A stretch of DNA of 40,790 bases. Source: Streptomyces misionensis. GTDB lineage: Bacteria > Actinomycetota > Actinomycetes > Streptomycetales > Streptomycetaceae. Where the stretch lies: NCBI RefSeq assembly GCF_007896895.1, contig NZ_VOGW01000048.1, forward strand, positions 1-40,790, written 5' to 3'. Within the stretch, counting starts at the first letter, position 1. Every line of letters begins with the position of its first letter. The translations under genes were made by a program, and so were the position numbers. This document shows positions 21,045-28,669 of the stretch, piece by piece. Below the pieces are notes generated by a model. The model did no database searches, was not told the origin of the DNA, and saw nothing but the letters and a program-made list of their open reading frames with translations.

Positions 21045-21479
21045 GTGAGCAGGCTGTTGTTGGTGAACGGTCCCAATCTCGGAATACTCGGAACCCGCCA
21101 GCCCGAGATATACGGAACCGATACCCTGCAGGACATCGAACACTGGGTGGGAGAAGAGGTCGCGGAGCGCGGCTGGAAAGTTGACTCCTATCAGTTCGAT
21201 GGTGAGGCGGAAATCATCCGCACCATTCAGGGGAACTACGACACCGTCGGCGCAATCATCAATCCGGCCGCCCTGATGATGGCCGGCTGGGGTCTCCGTG
21301 ATGCCCTGGCGAACTATCCGCGGCCGTGGATAGAAGTGCATCTGTCGAATGTGTGGGCCCGTGAGCAGTTCCGCCACGAGTCGGTGACCGGGCCGCTGGC
21401 GTCCGGCGTCGTCTTCGGGCTCGGCGCGCTGGGGTACCGGCTCGCCGCCCGCGCCCTGCTCGAGAAGGTGCCGGCCTGA
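21045..21479 (+). CDS. Aminodehydroquinate dehydratase, type II dehydroquinase family (RifJ-like)
   Basis: A 144-residue type II dehydroquinase. GTG 21045 is preferred because GGTGAGG sits six bases before it and family members begin right at this point; GTG 21021 would add eight residues behind a poorly spaced site. Family signatures are LLVNGPNLGILGTR, PEIYG with the catalytic Tyr, EVHLSN with the catalytic His, and REQFRH. The segment that in shikimate enzymes reads NPxAYTHTS is NPAALMMAG, so the usual substrate-contacting His is Met. With the neighbouring AHBA genes, the substrate should be 5-amino-5-deoxy-3-dehydroquinate, giving aminodehydroshikimate, the substrate of AHBA synthase. Its stop overlaps the next gene. 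Confidence 0.93.
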   Translation: MSRLLLVNGPNLGILGTRQPEIYGTDTLQDIEHWVGEEVAERGWKVDSYQFDGEAEIIRTIQGNYDTVGAIINPAALMMAGWGLRDALANYPRPWIEVHLSNVWAREQFRHESVTGPLASGVVFGLGALGYRLAARALLEKVPA

Positions 21480-22387
21480 CCGCCGGAGCCGCCGGCCGGC
21501 TGGGCATCGACATCGGCGGCACGAAGGTGGCGTTGCGCGTCGAGCACGACCAAGGTGGCGTGGAGGAGTCGTCCTTCCGGTGGGCCGGCCAAGCCTCCCG
21601 CCCCGACGACGATCTCGGCCTGCTGGCCCGGCACGTCGGGGAGTTGTGCGCGGGGCGTCCGCAGGGGCTGCGCGGCGTCGGGGTCGCCCTTCCGGCCACG
21701 CTCGACGCCGCCGGCACGGTCACCGCCTGGCCGGGCCGCCCCGCCTGGACCGGGTTCGGCCTGGGCGCCGCCCTGTCCGCGCTCTTCGGTGCCGCCGAGG
21801 TGGCATGCGCCGACGACGGTGACCTGGCCGCCCTCGCCGAGGCGGACGCGGCCGGCTGCGCGGACCTCCTCTACCTCGGCGTCGGCACCGGTGTCGGTGG
21901 CGGTCTCGTGCTGGCCGGGCGCCCCGTTCCCGGCGTGGGGCGCGGTTCCTGCGAGGTCGGCCACCTCGTCGTCGACCGCGACGGACCCCTGTGCGACTGC
22001 GGACGGCGCGGCTGTGTGCAGGCGACGGCCTCGGGCCCGGCGACACTGCGCCGCGCGGCCCGGAACCGGGGAGCGGAGGTGCGGTTCACCCCCTTCCGTC
22101 AGGCCGTGGCCGACGGCGAGCCGTGGGCCGTGGCCGCGTTGCGGGAGAGCTGCGCCGCGCTCGCCGTGGCCGTGGTCGGCATCTGCGAACTGACGCGCCC
22201 CGCGCTGGTCCTCATCGGCGGCGGCTTCGCCGCGGCCGTGCCGGACCTGGTGCCGATGGTGGCCGAGCGGACCGCGGTCCTTCAACGCCCAGGGCACCCG
22301 CTGCCCCCGGTACGTCCCGCGCTGCTGGGCGGGCTGTCCTCCCTGCATGGCGCGGTGCTGCTGGCCCGGGGCCTGCCGGCGGGGTAG
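21476..22387 (+). CDS. ROK-family sugar kinase (RifN-like kanosamine kinase), probable CTG start
   Basis: A ROK kinase of about 303 residues. Motifs are DIGGTK (phosphate loop, residues 12-17), GVGTGVGGG, EVGHLVVD and the zinc-binding CDCGRRGC. RifN of the rifamycin pathway phosphorylates kanosamine at O6, and position in the AHBA gene set supports the same role. The start is unusual: after an in-frame stop at 21362-21364 there is no ATG, GTG or TTG before the essential DIGGTK; the first GTG (21527) lies after it. CTG 21476 overlaps the preceding TGA as CTGA and has GAGAAGG seven bases upstream, so I place the start there, with translational coupling. It converges on the next gene, with one base between the stop codons. 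Confidence 0.9.
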   Translation: MTAGAAGRLGIDIGGTKVALRVEHDQGGVEESSFRWAGQASRPDDDLGLLARHVGELCAGRPQGLRGVGVALPATLDAAGTVTAWPGRPAWTGFGLGAALSALFGAAEVACADDGDLAALAEADAAGCADLLYLGVGTGVGGGLVLAGRPVPGVGRGSCEVGHLVVDRDGPLCDCGRRGCVQATASGPATLRRAARNRGAEVRFTPFRQAVADGEPWAVAALRESCAALAVAVVGICELTRPALVLIGGGFAAAVPDLVPMVAERTAVLQRPGHPLPPVRPALLGGLSSLHGAVLLARGLPAG

Positions 22388-22388
22388 T

Positions 22389-23426
22389 TCAGCCAGGTGT
22401 CCGATCCATCTCGGTCAGTGTCGCGGCAACGGTCTCCTCGGGCACCCCGGACACCAGCCCGGGGCCGTCCGGGCCGTCCAGGACGAAGGTCAGCCCGTGC
22501 GTCGCCTTCTTGTCCAGCCGCATCACCTCGATCAGGCGCCGCGCGTCGACCCCGGCCGGCAGCGCGGTCGGCAGGCCGTAACTCCGCACCACCGCGAGGT
22601 GTTCAGCCGCGCGTGCCGCGTCGATCCGGCCGAGCGCCAGCGCGAGACGGCCCGCGAACACCGTGCCGACCGCCACCCCCTCGCCGTGCTTCAGCGTGAA
22701 GCCGGTCACGATCTCCAGGGCGTGTCCCAGCGTGTGGCCGTAGTTGAGGATGTGCCGGCGTCCCGAGTCCCGTTCGTCGGCTGCGACCACCGACGCCTTG
22801 AGTGCCACGCTCGCCGCGATCTGCTCCGGCAGCGGCAGCCCACGCAGGTCGCCGGCGCCGATGAAGTGACAGCGGGCTATCTCCCCGTATCCGTTGAGCA
22901 TCTCCCGCTCGGGCAGCGTGCGCAGATGGTCGGTGTCGCACAGCACGGCGGCCGGCTGCCAGTAGGCGCCCAGCAGGTTCTTTCCCTCGGGGAGGTTGAC
23001 GGCCGTCTTGCCGCCCACGCTGGCGTCCACCTGGGCGAGCAGTGACGTCGGCAGGTGCACCACGGGCACCCCCCGGTGGTACAGCGCTGCGGCCAGTCCC
23101 ACGACGTCGGTGGTGGTGCCGCCGCCGCAGGAGACGACCGCGTCGGAGCGGGTCAGCCCGAACCGCACGAAGGCACGGCCCAGTTCCTCCACGGTGGCCA
23201 GGGTCTTGTCCGCCTCGCCGTCCCGGGCTCGCAGCACCATCGACGGCACCCCCGGGTCCGGCAGCCACTCCTCCGGCCGCGCGGACACCATCGCCACCCG
23301 CCGCACACCGAGCCCGGCGAGGATTCCGGCCAACGAGTGCCGGACGCCCGGCCCGATGTCGACGGGGTAGGAGCGCTCGCCGAGTTCGACCATGACACGG
23401 GTGTGCGGCTGAGGCGACGCCGTCAT
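22389..23426 (-). CDS. Aminodehydroquinate synthase, AroB family (RifG-like)
   Basis: A 345-residue dehydroquinate-synthase-fold enzyme. ATG 23426 follows AGGAAGG by eleven bases; an ATG 21 bases upstream (23447) lacks a ribosome binding site. Visible motifs are CGGGTTTDVVG (NAD loop), VGGKTAVN, NYGHTLGHALE and KHGEGVAVG with the zinc-ligand histidines. The segment after GYGE reads GYGEIARC, with Arg where shikimate-pathway AroB has a Lys. In AHBA pathways this protein cyclises aminoDAHP to aminodehydroquinate. It is the last recognisable cluster gene on the right. No aminoDAHP synthase (RifH-type) gene is present in the window. Confidence 0.92.
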   Translation of the reverse strand: MTASPQPHTRVMVELGERSYPVDIGPGVRHSLAGILAGLGVRRVAMVSARPEEWLPDPGVPSMVLRARDGEADKTLATVEELGRAFVRFGLTRSDAVVSCGGGTTTDVVGLAAALYHRGVPVVHLPTSLLAQVDASVGGKTAVNLPEGKNLLGAYWQPAAVLCDTDHLRTLPEREMLNGYGEIARCHFIGAGDLRGLPLPEQIAASVALKASVVAADERDSGRRHILNYGHTLGHALEIVTGFTLKHGEGVAVGTVFAGRLALALGRIDAARAAEHLAVVRSYGLPTALPAGVDARRLIEVMRLDKKATHGLTFVLDGPDGPGLVSGVPEETVAATLTEMDRTPG

Positions 23427-23524
23427 GCGCTGTCCGCCCTTCCTCATACGATGCCCGGCCGCCCACCGGCACCGGTCCCGGCACCATGCCTACCCGGACG
23501 CGCGGGGCGGTCAACCGCCTTCCG

Positions 23525-23745
23525 CCTGGGTGCGTGTCCGCCGGCCGACAGCCGCACGACGTTCTTCATTCCCTGCGGCGGGCTGTGGATCGAGTTCGGG
23601 ACGGGCCGGCTGAAAGAGATGCCGGGGGAACCGTCGGGCACGGTACCCCGGGCCGTGATGTCGATCACTGCCCCTGGCGCTCTTCACCTGGCTCTCGTAG
23701 GAGTACATGTGGTCCCCCATGCGACCGTCACCGTTGGTGGCGAAG
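23525..23745 (-). pseudogene. Frameshifted remnant of an unknown gene in the 490-base gap after the AHBA genes
   Basis: The gap 23427-23916 holds no intact gene. On the reverse strand, one frame (about 23745 to 23665) has coding-like codon use and reads FATNGDGRMGDHMYSYESQV. Coding character then shifts to another frame (about 23660 to 23525) reading IDITARGTVPDGSPGISF and onward. This looks like one short protein broken by a frameshift near 23663. I do not recognise the family. The remainder of the gap shows nothing I can support. Confidence 0.3.
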
Positions 23746-23916
23746 AGCGCCTGCCGTGAGCACGTCGCGAGGTTCCGTTCCCTCAGATCCGTTCCCGATC
23801 CACTGAGGACGGCACCGAGTAAGCGGCAGACGTTGATCGAGATTCGGGAGTTGAGGCAGGCGGGCCAGTGGGCGCCCGGCGATTCCGGCATCCGCCCCGG
23901 TGGGCGCTGCCGAAGG

Positions 23917-24849
23917 TCACGGCGCCGGATGCCCATGGCCGGACACGGCTGTCAACTCCTCGTCCGCCCACTCGGCGAGGGTGGTGACCGGGATGCCCAA
24001 CTCCCGGGCGAATTCGGGCCGGGCGGGCTGGAGGACCACGTTGTTCCACTCGTGTCCGGCTCCCCACATCGGCATGCCCGCGTCGAGGGCCTCTTCCAGG
24101 CTCATGGAAGGCGCGCTCACCGGCACGCCCCAGGCGGCGGACAAGGTCTGCGCGATCTGTTCCATCGTGCGCAGGTCACCGGCCAGTTCCAGTTCCACCT
24201 GGTGGAACCGGTCGGGGTCTCGGAGGGCGTGCGCCACGGCCGTGCCGACGTCCCGCACGGCCGCCAGGGCCAGTTCGGTATCCGGCTTCAGTACCGTCAG
24301 CAGGCCGCCGCGGGGCCCCCGGGGCGCCAGCAGGGGCAGATTCTCCATGAAGAAGGCGGGCTTGATCACCGTCCAGCGGGCAAAGCCCGCAGCGCGTACC
24401 GCCTCCATGATCGCCTGCTTGGTGTGGAAGTAGTCGGCCATCGCCGTCCAGCGGCCTTCGGCCCAACCGGGGGCCTGGGTGTGCTCACCGACTCCACTGG
24501 TCGAGGACTGCACGAACTGCCGCACGCCCTCGGCCTTCGCCGCATCGATCAGGTTGGTGGCCTGGGTGAGCTCGCCCGCGAAGTCCACACTGGTCTCGGT
24601 CATCGGCGGCATCTGCACGGAGAACACGGCGCGGACCCCCTCGACCGCCGGGCCGAGGGTGGCCCGGTCGGAGAGGTCCGCTCGCACCAGCTCGGCGCCC
24701 AGCGCCTCGATCGCCCGTGCGGGCTTCGACCGCGGATCGCGTACGAGTGCACGTACGGGTATCCCGGCGGCCAGGAGGGCGCGAGCTGTGGCGCCGCCCT
24801 GCCGGCCGGTGGCTCCAGTGACCAGGACGGTATCTCTGTCGACGGGCAT
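23917..24849 (-). CDS. NmrA-like / NAD(P)-binding Rossmann-fold protein
   Basis: A 310-residue atypical short-chain dehydrogenase of the NmrA type. The start is ATG 24849, with GAGGAG seven bases upstream. The N-terminal strand-loop VLVTGATGRQGG binds dinucleotide, ALVRD follows the second strand, and FVQSSTSGVG and an FFMEN segment match NmrA-like proteins, which often sense NAD(P) redox state or reduce small molecules. It is divergent from a TetR regulator with two palindromes between them, so the regulator very probably represses this gene. It lies outside the recognisable ansamycin genes; any role in the pathway is unsupported. Confidence 0.88.
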   Translation of the reverse strand: MPVDRDTVLVTGATGRQGGATARALLAAGIPVRALVRDPRSKPARAIEALGAELVRADLSDRATLGPAVEGVRAVFSVQMPPMTETSVDFAGELTQATNLIDAAKAEGVRQFVQSSTSGVGEHTQAPGWAEGRWTAMADYFHTKQAIMEAVRAAGFARWTVIKPAFFMENLPLLAPRGPRGGLLTVLKPDTELALAAVRDVGTAVAHALRDPDRFHQVELELAGDLRTMEQIAQTLSAAWGVPVSAPSMSLEEALDAGMPMWGAGHEWNNVVLQPARPEFARELGIPVTTLAEWADEELTAVSGHGHPAP

Positions 24850-24881
24850 GGTACTGCTCCTCACGAACCGGAGAAAGAAAA

Positions 24882-24931
24882 CGGCGGGGCCCGCCGTTTC
24901 GTCTGCCGCTACGATATGGCGGGGCCCGCCG
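24882..24931. promoter_or_regulatory. Twin palindromic operators between nmrA-like and tetR genes
   Basis: Two copies of GGCGGGGCCCGCCG lie at 24883-24896 and 24918-24931, 35 bases apart. The first is part of a perfect 15-bp palindrome (24882-24896, centre 24889); the second holds a 13-bp palindrome (24918-24930, centre 24924). TACGAT (24910-24915) between them could be the -10 of the rightward gene. The placement is classic for a TetR regulator controlling itself and its divergent neighbour. Confidence 0.75.
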
Positions 24932-24949
24932 ATTAGCAATGGGGAGATC

Positions 24950-25570
24950 ATGACCGGCCAACGCTCAGACGCCCGACGCAATTACCGGCTCATCCTCGCT
25001 GTGGCCGAAGCCGAGGTCGCCGCGCACGGTGCCGACGCATCCCTGGAGCAGATCGCCCGGCTCGCAGGCGTCGGATCGGCGACCGTACGCCGCCACTTCC
25101 CCACCCGTCGGGCCCTCCTCGAAGCCGTCTTCCAGGAGCGCATCGAAGTTCTGTGCGAGCACGCCCACCGGCTGAGCGCGGCCGAGGACGGCCGCACCGC
25201 CCTCTTGGAGTGGCTCCGTGCTCTCGTTGACTATGCGATCTCGGCCCGCGGATTCGCCGACGTCCTCAGCTACGAGCCCCCCACCGAAGGAGTCTCCCCG
25301 CACTCCTGTGGCAAGAGGATCGAGGCGGCCGGGAATCCCCTGCTGCAGCGAGCCATTCGCGACAAGGCGGTCGCACCGCATGTCACCTTCCACGACCTGC
25401 TGACCCTCGCCGTCGGTATCGCCCTGGCCACCGAGCATCACGAGGACCCCGACACCCAGGCCGGCCGCCTCTTCCGCCTCGCCGTGGAAGGGCTCAGCCC
25501 CGGGCACGGCACCGCCGAGGCGCCCGGGAACGATCTGGCTGGAACGGAGGCAGGCACGGCCTCCGAGTGA
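24950..25570 (+). CDS. TetR-family transcriptional regulator
   Basis: A 206-residue TetR-type repressor. ATG 24950 lies three bases after GGGGAG; the frame is open upstream but without a plausible start. The N-terminal helix-turn-helix (about 8-55) contains SLEQIARLAGVGSATVRRHF and PTRRALLEAVF, the family hallmark. The C-terminal ligand domain has the layout of regulators annotated as SbtR-like. The two palindromes upstream are its likely operators, giving autoregulation and control of the divergent NmrA-like gene. The inducer is unknown. Confidence 0.92.
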   Translation: MTGQRSDARRNYRLILAVAEAEVAAHGADASLEQIARLAGVGSATVRRHFPTRRALLEAVFQERIEVLCEHAHRLSAAEDGRTALLEWLRALVDYAISARGFADVLSYEPPTEGVSPHSCGKRIEAAGNPLLQRAIRDKAVAPHVTFHDLLTLAVGIALATEHHEDPDTQAGRLFRLAVEGLSPGHGTAEAPGNDLAGTEAGTASE

Positions 25571-25692
25571 TCATTGGGTGCCGAATCCCTGCTCACCATG
25601 TCGGTGACCAGCGGGGATCCTCCACCCGCGGCCAGCGATGGGGAGTCGGGTGGCCGCGTGTTTCGCCACCGTCGGTCACGGTCTCCGGTAGC

Positions 25693-26139
25693 TCAGGCGT
25701 GTGCACCCGCACCCGGCTGCGCTGAGATCGTGCGGGCCCGGTTCTCACGGATCTCGTCGTGGTGGGCGGCGGCCCAGCCGACCAGGGACGTGGCGATCTC
25801 GTGGAGGCCGCGGCCGAGCGGGGTCAGGGCGTACTCGACGCGCGGGGGAACTTCGGCGTAGGCGGTACGGGCGACCAGGCCGTCCTGCTGGAGTTGGCGC
25901 AGGGTGAGGGTGAGCATGCGCTGGGAGATCCCGGGGACTTGGCGCTGCAGCTCGGTGTAGCGCAGCGGGCCCGGCTCCAGGACGGCGATCAGCAGCAGGC
26001 TCCACTTGTCGCCGACGCGGTCCAGGACCTCGCGGATGAAGGCCATGTGCTCGGCGGGGATCGCCGCGCACGGCCCGATCGCCGCCGCCCCGACCGCCTT
26101 CGCCCCACCGGCCGCCTTCGCTGCGCGGGTCTGTTCCAT
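25693..26139 (-). CDS. HxlR-family winged-helix regulator
   Basis: A 148-residue HxlR/YodB-type regulator. ATG 26139 is preferred because GAGAGGA lies nine bases upstream; ATG 26148 is too close to it. Features are a conserved N-terminal Cys (GPCAAIP), DRVGDKWSLLLIAVL, RYTELQRQVPGISQRMLT as the recognition region, and PPRVEYALTPLGRGL as the wing. In characterised relatives such as YodB and HypR the N-terminal Cys senses quinones or disulfide stress. It diverges from a DsbA/FrnE-like gene, which fits a thiol-redox circuit. It converges on the TetR gene across a 122-base gap in which I see no clear terminator. Confidence 0.92.
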   Translation of the reverse strand: MEQTRAAKAAGGAKAVGAAAIGPCAAIPAEHMAFIREVLDRVGDKWSLLLIAVLEPGPLRYTELQRQVPGISQRMLTLTLRQLQQDGLVARTAYAEVPPRVEYALTPLGRGLHEIATSLVGWAAAHHDEIRENRARTISAQPGAGAHA

Positions 26140-26192
26140 GACGCACATTCCTCTCCGGCACGCACACGGGTGTGCCTTTTGTACCGCCTTCC

Positions 26193-26228
26193 ATACTGGT
26201 CCACCATGGCGTTACGAACAAGTCGTAA
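26193..26228. promoter_or_regulatory. HxlR gene promoter and overlapping inverted-repeat operator
   Basis: On the reverse strand TTGTTC (26221-26216) and CAGTAT (26198-26193), 17 bases apart, form a good -35/-10 pair for the HxlR gene. A perfect inverted repeat TTACGA-N5-TCGTAA (26212-26228) covers the -35 and ends four bases before the ribosome binding site of the divergent DsbA-like gene. It is a likely HxlR operator acting in both directions. Confidence 0.65.
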
Positions 26229-26244
26229 GAATTGGAGGTGCGCC

Positions 26245-26961
26245 GTGAGGGTGGACATCTGGTCCGAGGTGACGTGCCCCTGGTGCGGGCTGGGCCATCA
26301 CCGCCTGGAGCAGGCCGTCGAGCGGTTCGAGCACGCGGGCGGGGTGGAGGTGGTCCACCACTCGTTCCCGCTCAGCAGCAGCTTCCCCGAGGACCGCACC
26401 TTCTCCGTCCGCGAGGCTCTGCTGCGACGGCACGGTGTGGGCGGCGGTCAGGCCGAGGCGTCGACCCGGCGGATCGAGGCACTGGCCGAGGCCGAGGGCC
26501 TGAGCCCCTACCGGGTGCTGGACAACCAGGTCGGCAACACCGACCTGGCCCACGAGTTCCTCGCCCACGCCTCCGCCCGGGGCAAGAACCGCGAAGCGTG
26601 GGACGCGATCTTCGACACCTACTTCGGCAAGGCCGAGCCCGTCTTCTCCCCGGACGACCTGCTGGCGCTGTCCGACACCCTGGGCCTGGACCGCGAGCAG
26701 ACCCGGCAGGCCCTCGCTCAGCGACGCTACCGCGAGCAGGTCCGCGACGACGCGGCCCGCGCTCAGCGCCTGGGCGCGACCGGTGCCCCGTTCATCGTCG
26801 TCGACGGCCGCTACGGCGTCCCCGGTGCCCAGGACAGCGGCACCCTGCTGCACCTGCTCCGCACCGCTTGGGACGACACCCACCCCCTCACCCCCGTCGC
26901 GGGTGGCGGTGACGCCCCGGTCTGCGGCTCGGACGGCTGTGCCGTCCCGGCACACGGCTGA
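26245..26961 (+). CDS. DsbA-family thiol oxidoreductase, FrnE-like
   Basis: A 238-residue cytosolic DsbA-fold protein. GTG 26245 has TGGAGG six bases upstream; the frame is open upstream but that is a shadow of the HxlR gene. The thioredoxin-type active site is CPWC (Cys11, Cys14), and ATGAPFIVVDGRYGVPGAQ near 181-199 is the conserved cis-Pro region of FrnE/2-hydroxychromene isomerase relatives. A second cysteine pair sits at the C-terminus as CGSDGC (Cys227, Cys232), a CX4C motif like that reported for the Deinococcus FrnE disulfide isomerase. There is no signal peptide. It is probably the first gene of a three-gene unit controlled by the divergent HxlR regulator. Confidence 0.92.
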   Translation: MRVDIWSEVTCPWCGLGHHRLEQAVERFEHAGGVEVVHHSFPLSSSFPEDRTFSVREALLRRHGVGGGQAEASTRRIEALAEAEGLSPYRVLDNQVGNTDLAHEFLAHASARGKNREAWDAIFDTYFGKAEPVFSPDDLLALSDTLGLDREQTRQALAQRRYREQVRDDAARAQRLGATGAPFIVVDGRYGVPGAQDSGTLLHLLRTAWDDTHPLTPVAGGGDAPVCGSDGCAVPAHG

Positions 26962-27087
26962 ATCCCCGTAGCCCCCGTGATCCGGAAGCCGGGAGTCCGA
27001 TGTACGTCCTCCTCCTGATCCCTCCGAATCCGTCCCCGGCCGGCTCCCGCCGCCCGGCCCTCCGCCCACGAAAGGCGATGACTTCCC

Positions 27088-27750
27088 ATGACCGACCTGC
27101 TCGTCCTTGGCGGCAGTGGCCGCACCGGCACCCACGTCCTGGCGCAGGCCGCCGAACGCGGCCACCGCGTCCGCGCCCTCGTCCGCGACCCCTCCGCCGT
27201 CCACGCCCCGACCGGTGTCGAGCTGATCCAGGGCACGCCCGCGAACATCGACGACATCCGCCGGGCCGCCCAGGGCACCCGGGCGGTGATCAGCGTGCTG
27301 AACAACGCCCGCGCCTCCGACAACCCCTGGGCCAAGCCGGTCAGCCCGCCGATGTTCATGACCGACGCCGCCCGCAACACCCTGACCGTGATGGCCGAAC
27401 AGGGCATCCGCCGGATCGTCCTGACCTCCACACAGGGCGCAGGCGACGACTGGGCCCGCCTCAACCCGCTGGTGAAGGCGTTCATCAACCTGTCGAACAT
27501 CAAGGTCGGCTTCACCGACCACACCGGCGTCGACCAGGTCGTGCGCGCCTCCGACACCGACTGGACCCTCGCCCGCGCCGTCGCCCTCAGCGACAGGCCC
27601 GCCACCGGCCCCCTGCGCGCCGGCGACGCCACCGCCACCACGCCCGGACGCCGGATCAACCGGGCCGACCTCGCCCGCTTCCTCCTCGACTCCGTCGACG
27701 AGGAGACCTGGATCCGCCGCGCCCCGCTGGTGTGGAACGCCCGCGGCTGA
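27088..27750 (+). CDS. NAD(P)H-binding protein, flavin-reductase/NmrA-like SDR
   Basis: A 220-residue atypical SDR of the NAD(P)H-binding type (YwnB / biliverdin reductase B-like). ATG 27088 follows a weak GAAAGG. The dinucleotide loop is LLVLGGSGRTGTH, ALVRDP follows, and IRRIVLTSTQGAGDDW sits where the active-site strand lies. Such proteins reduce flavins or quinones or act as redox sensors; the substrate cannot be told here. It is 126 bases after the FrnE-like gene and 65 bases before the next SDR, all on the same strand, suggesting one unit for reductive stress handling. Confidence 0.88.
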   Translation: MTDLLVLGGSGRTGTHVLAQAAERGHRVRALVRDPSAVHAPTGVELIQGTPANIDDIRRAAQGTRAVISVLNNARASDNPWAKPVSPPMFMTDAARNTLTVMAEQGIRRIVLTSTQGAGDDWARLNPLVKAFINLSNIKVGFTDHTGVDQVVRASDTDWTLARAVALSDRPATGPLRAGDATATTPGRRINRADLARFLLDSVDEETWIRRAPLVWNARG

Positions 27751-27815
27751 CCCAGCCCACCTCGAACCCCTGCCGAACAGCCAGAACACCCCAAAAAGCC
27801 CGAGGAGACATCCCC

Positions 27816-28538
27816 ATGCCCGACACGTCCAAGGTCATCGCCGTCTTCGGAGCCGGCACCGGGCTCGGCGCCTCCGTCGCCCGCCGCTTCGCCCGCGAAG
27901 GCTTCCGCGTCGCCCTCGTCGCCCGCCGCAAGGACCGCCTCGACGCACTCGTCGAACAGCTCATCGGCGAGGGCATCGACGCGGCCGGATTCACCGCCGA
28001 CCTCTCCAAGCCCGCCGAGGTACCCGCCCTCATCGACGTCATCCGCGGACGGTTCGGCCGGATCGACGTCATCGAGTACGGGCCGATCAGCGGTGAGCAG
28101 AGCTTCGCCCCCGCCACCAAGCTGGACGCCGTCACCCTGCAGAAGGACAGCCCTCTTCTCCTGTTCACGCCGGTCGAGGTGGTCCGCGCGGTGCTGCCCG
28201 AGTGGGCCGAGCGCGGCGACGGCGCGTTCCTGATGACCACCGGCCACACCGCCGTGGAGCCGCGGCCGTACATGAGCGGCGTGGGCCCGCTGATGTCCGC
28301 CGCCCGCAACTGGCTGCACTCCCTCAACGGCGAACTCGCCGACATCGGCGCCTACGCCGGCACCCTTTCCATCGCGGCCTTCATCGCCCGCAGCGAGATG
28401 GGAGAGATCGCCGCCGCATCACTGCCGGAAAGCGTCGGCCCGCTCGTCGGCCCCGACGACCTCGCCGAGCACTACTGGGACCTGTACACCAAGCGCGACC
28501 GCATCGAGCAGGTCCATCCCGAGCCGACCGCCGGGTAA
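27816..28538 (+). CDS. Short-chain dehydrogenase/reductase-like protein with altered active site
   Basis: A 240-residue SDR-fold protein. ATG 27816 has GAGGAG eight bases upstream. VIAVFGAGTGLGASVARRF is the cofactor loop, and ALVARRKDRLD gives the Arg of NADP-preferring enzymes. The canonical YxxxK is not intact: the region reads PYMSGVGPL, with Val where the catalytic Lys should be, and the Ser strand reads MTTGHTA. It may bind cofactor without normal dehydrogenase activity, or use another mechanism. It is the third gene of the FrnE-like unit. Confidence 0.85.
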   Translation: MPDTSKVIAVFGAGTGLGASVARRFAREGFRVALVARRKDRLDALVEQLIGEGIDAAGFTADLSKPAEVPALIDVIRGRFGRIDVIEYGPISGEQSFAPATKLDAVTLQKDSPLLLFTPVEVVRAVLPEWAERGDGAFLMTTGHTAVEPRPYMSGVGPLMSAARNWLHSLNGELADIGAYAGTLSIAAFIARSEMGEIAAASLPESVGPLVGPDDLAEHYWDLYTKRDRIEQVHPEPTAG

Positions 28539-28607
28539 CCGCAGTCCGGGTCCCTCGCCACACGGTTCGGGTCATCCCTCGGCGACGACACCCTGCGTAC
28601 AGGCCAG

Positions 28608-28659
28608 CCCACCGGTGGGGAGTCCAACCGGCCGTCCGTGGGGACCGCCCGCCGGCGGG
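28608..28659. terminator. Short GC palindromes between convergent genes, possible terminator
   Basis: Two perfect 12-bp palindromes, CCCACCGGTGGG (28608-28619) and CCCGCCGGCGGG (28648-28659), lie between the SDR-like gene and the convergent enolase-superfamily gene. Both could fold only as short hairpins, so termination is a guess from position. Confidence 0.35.
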
Positions 28660-28669
28660 GAAGGCCAGG

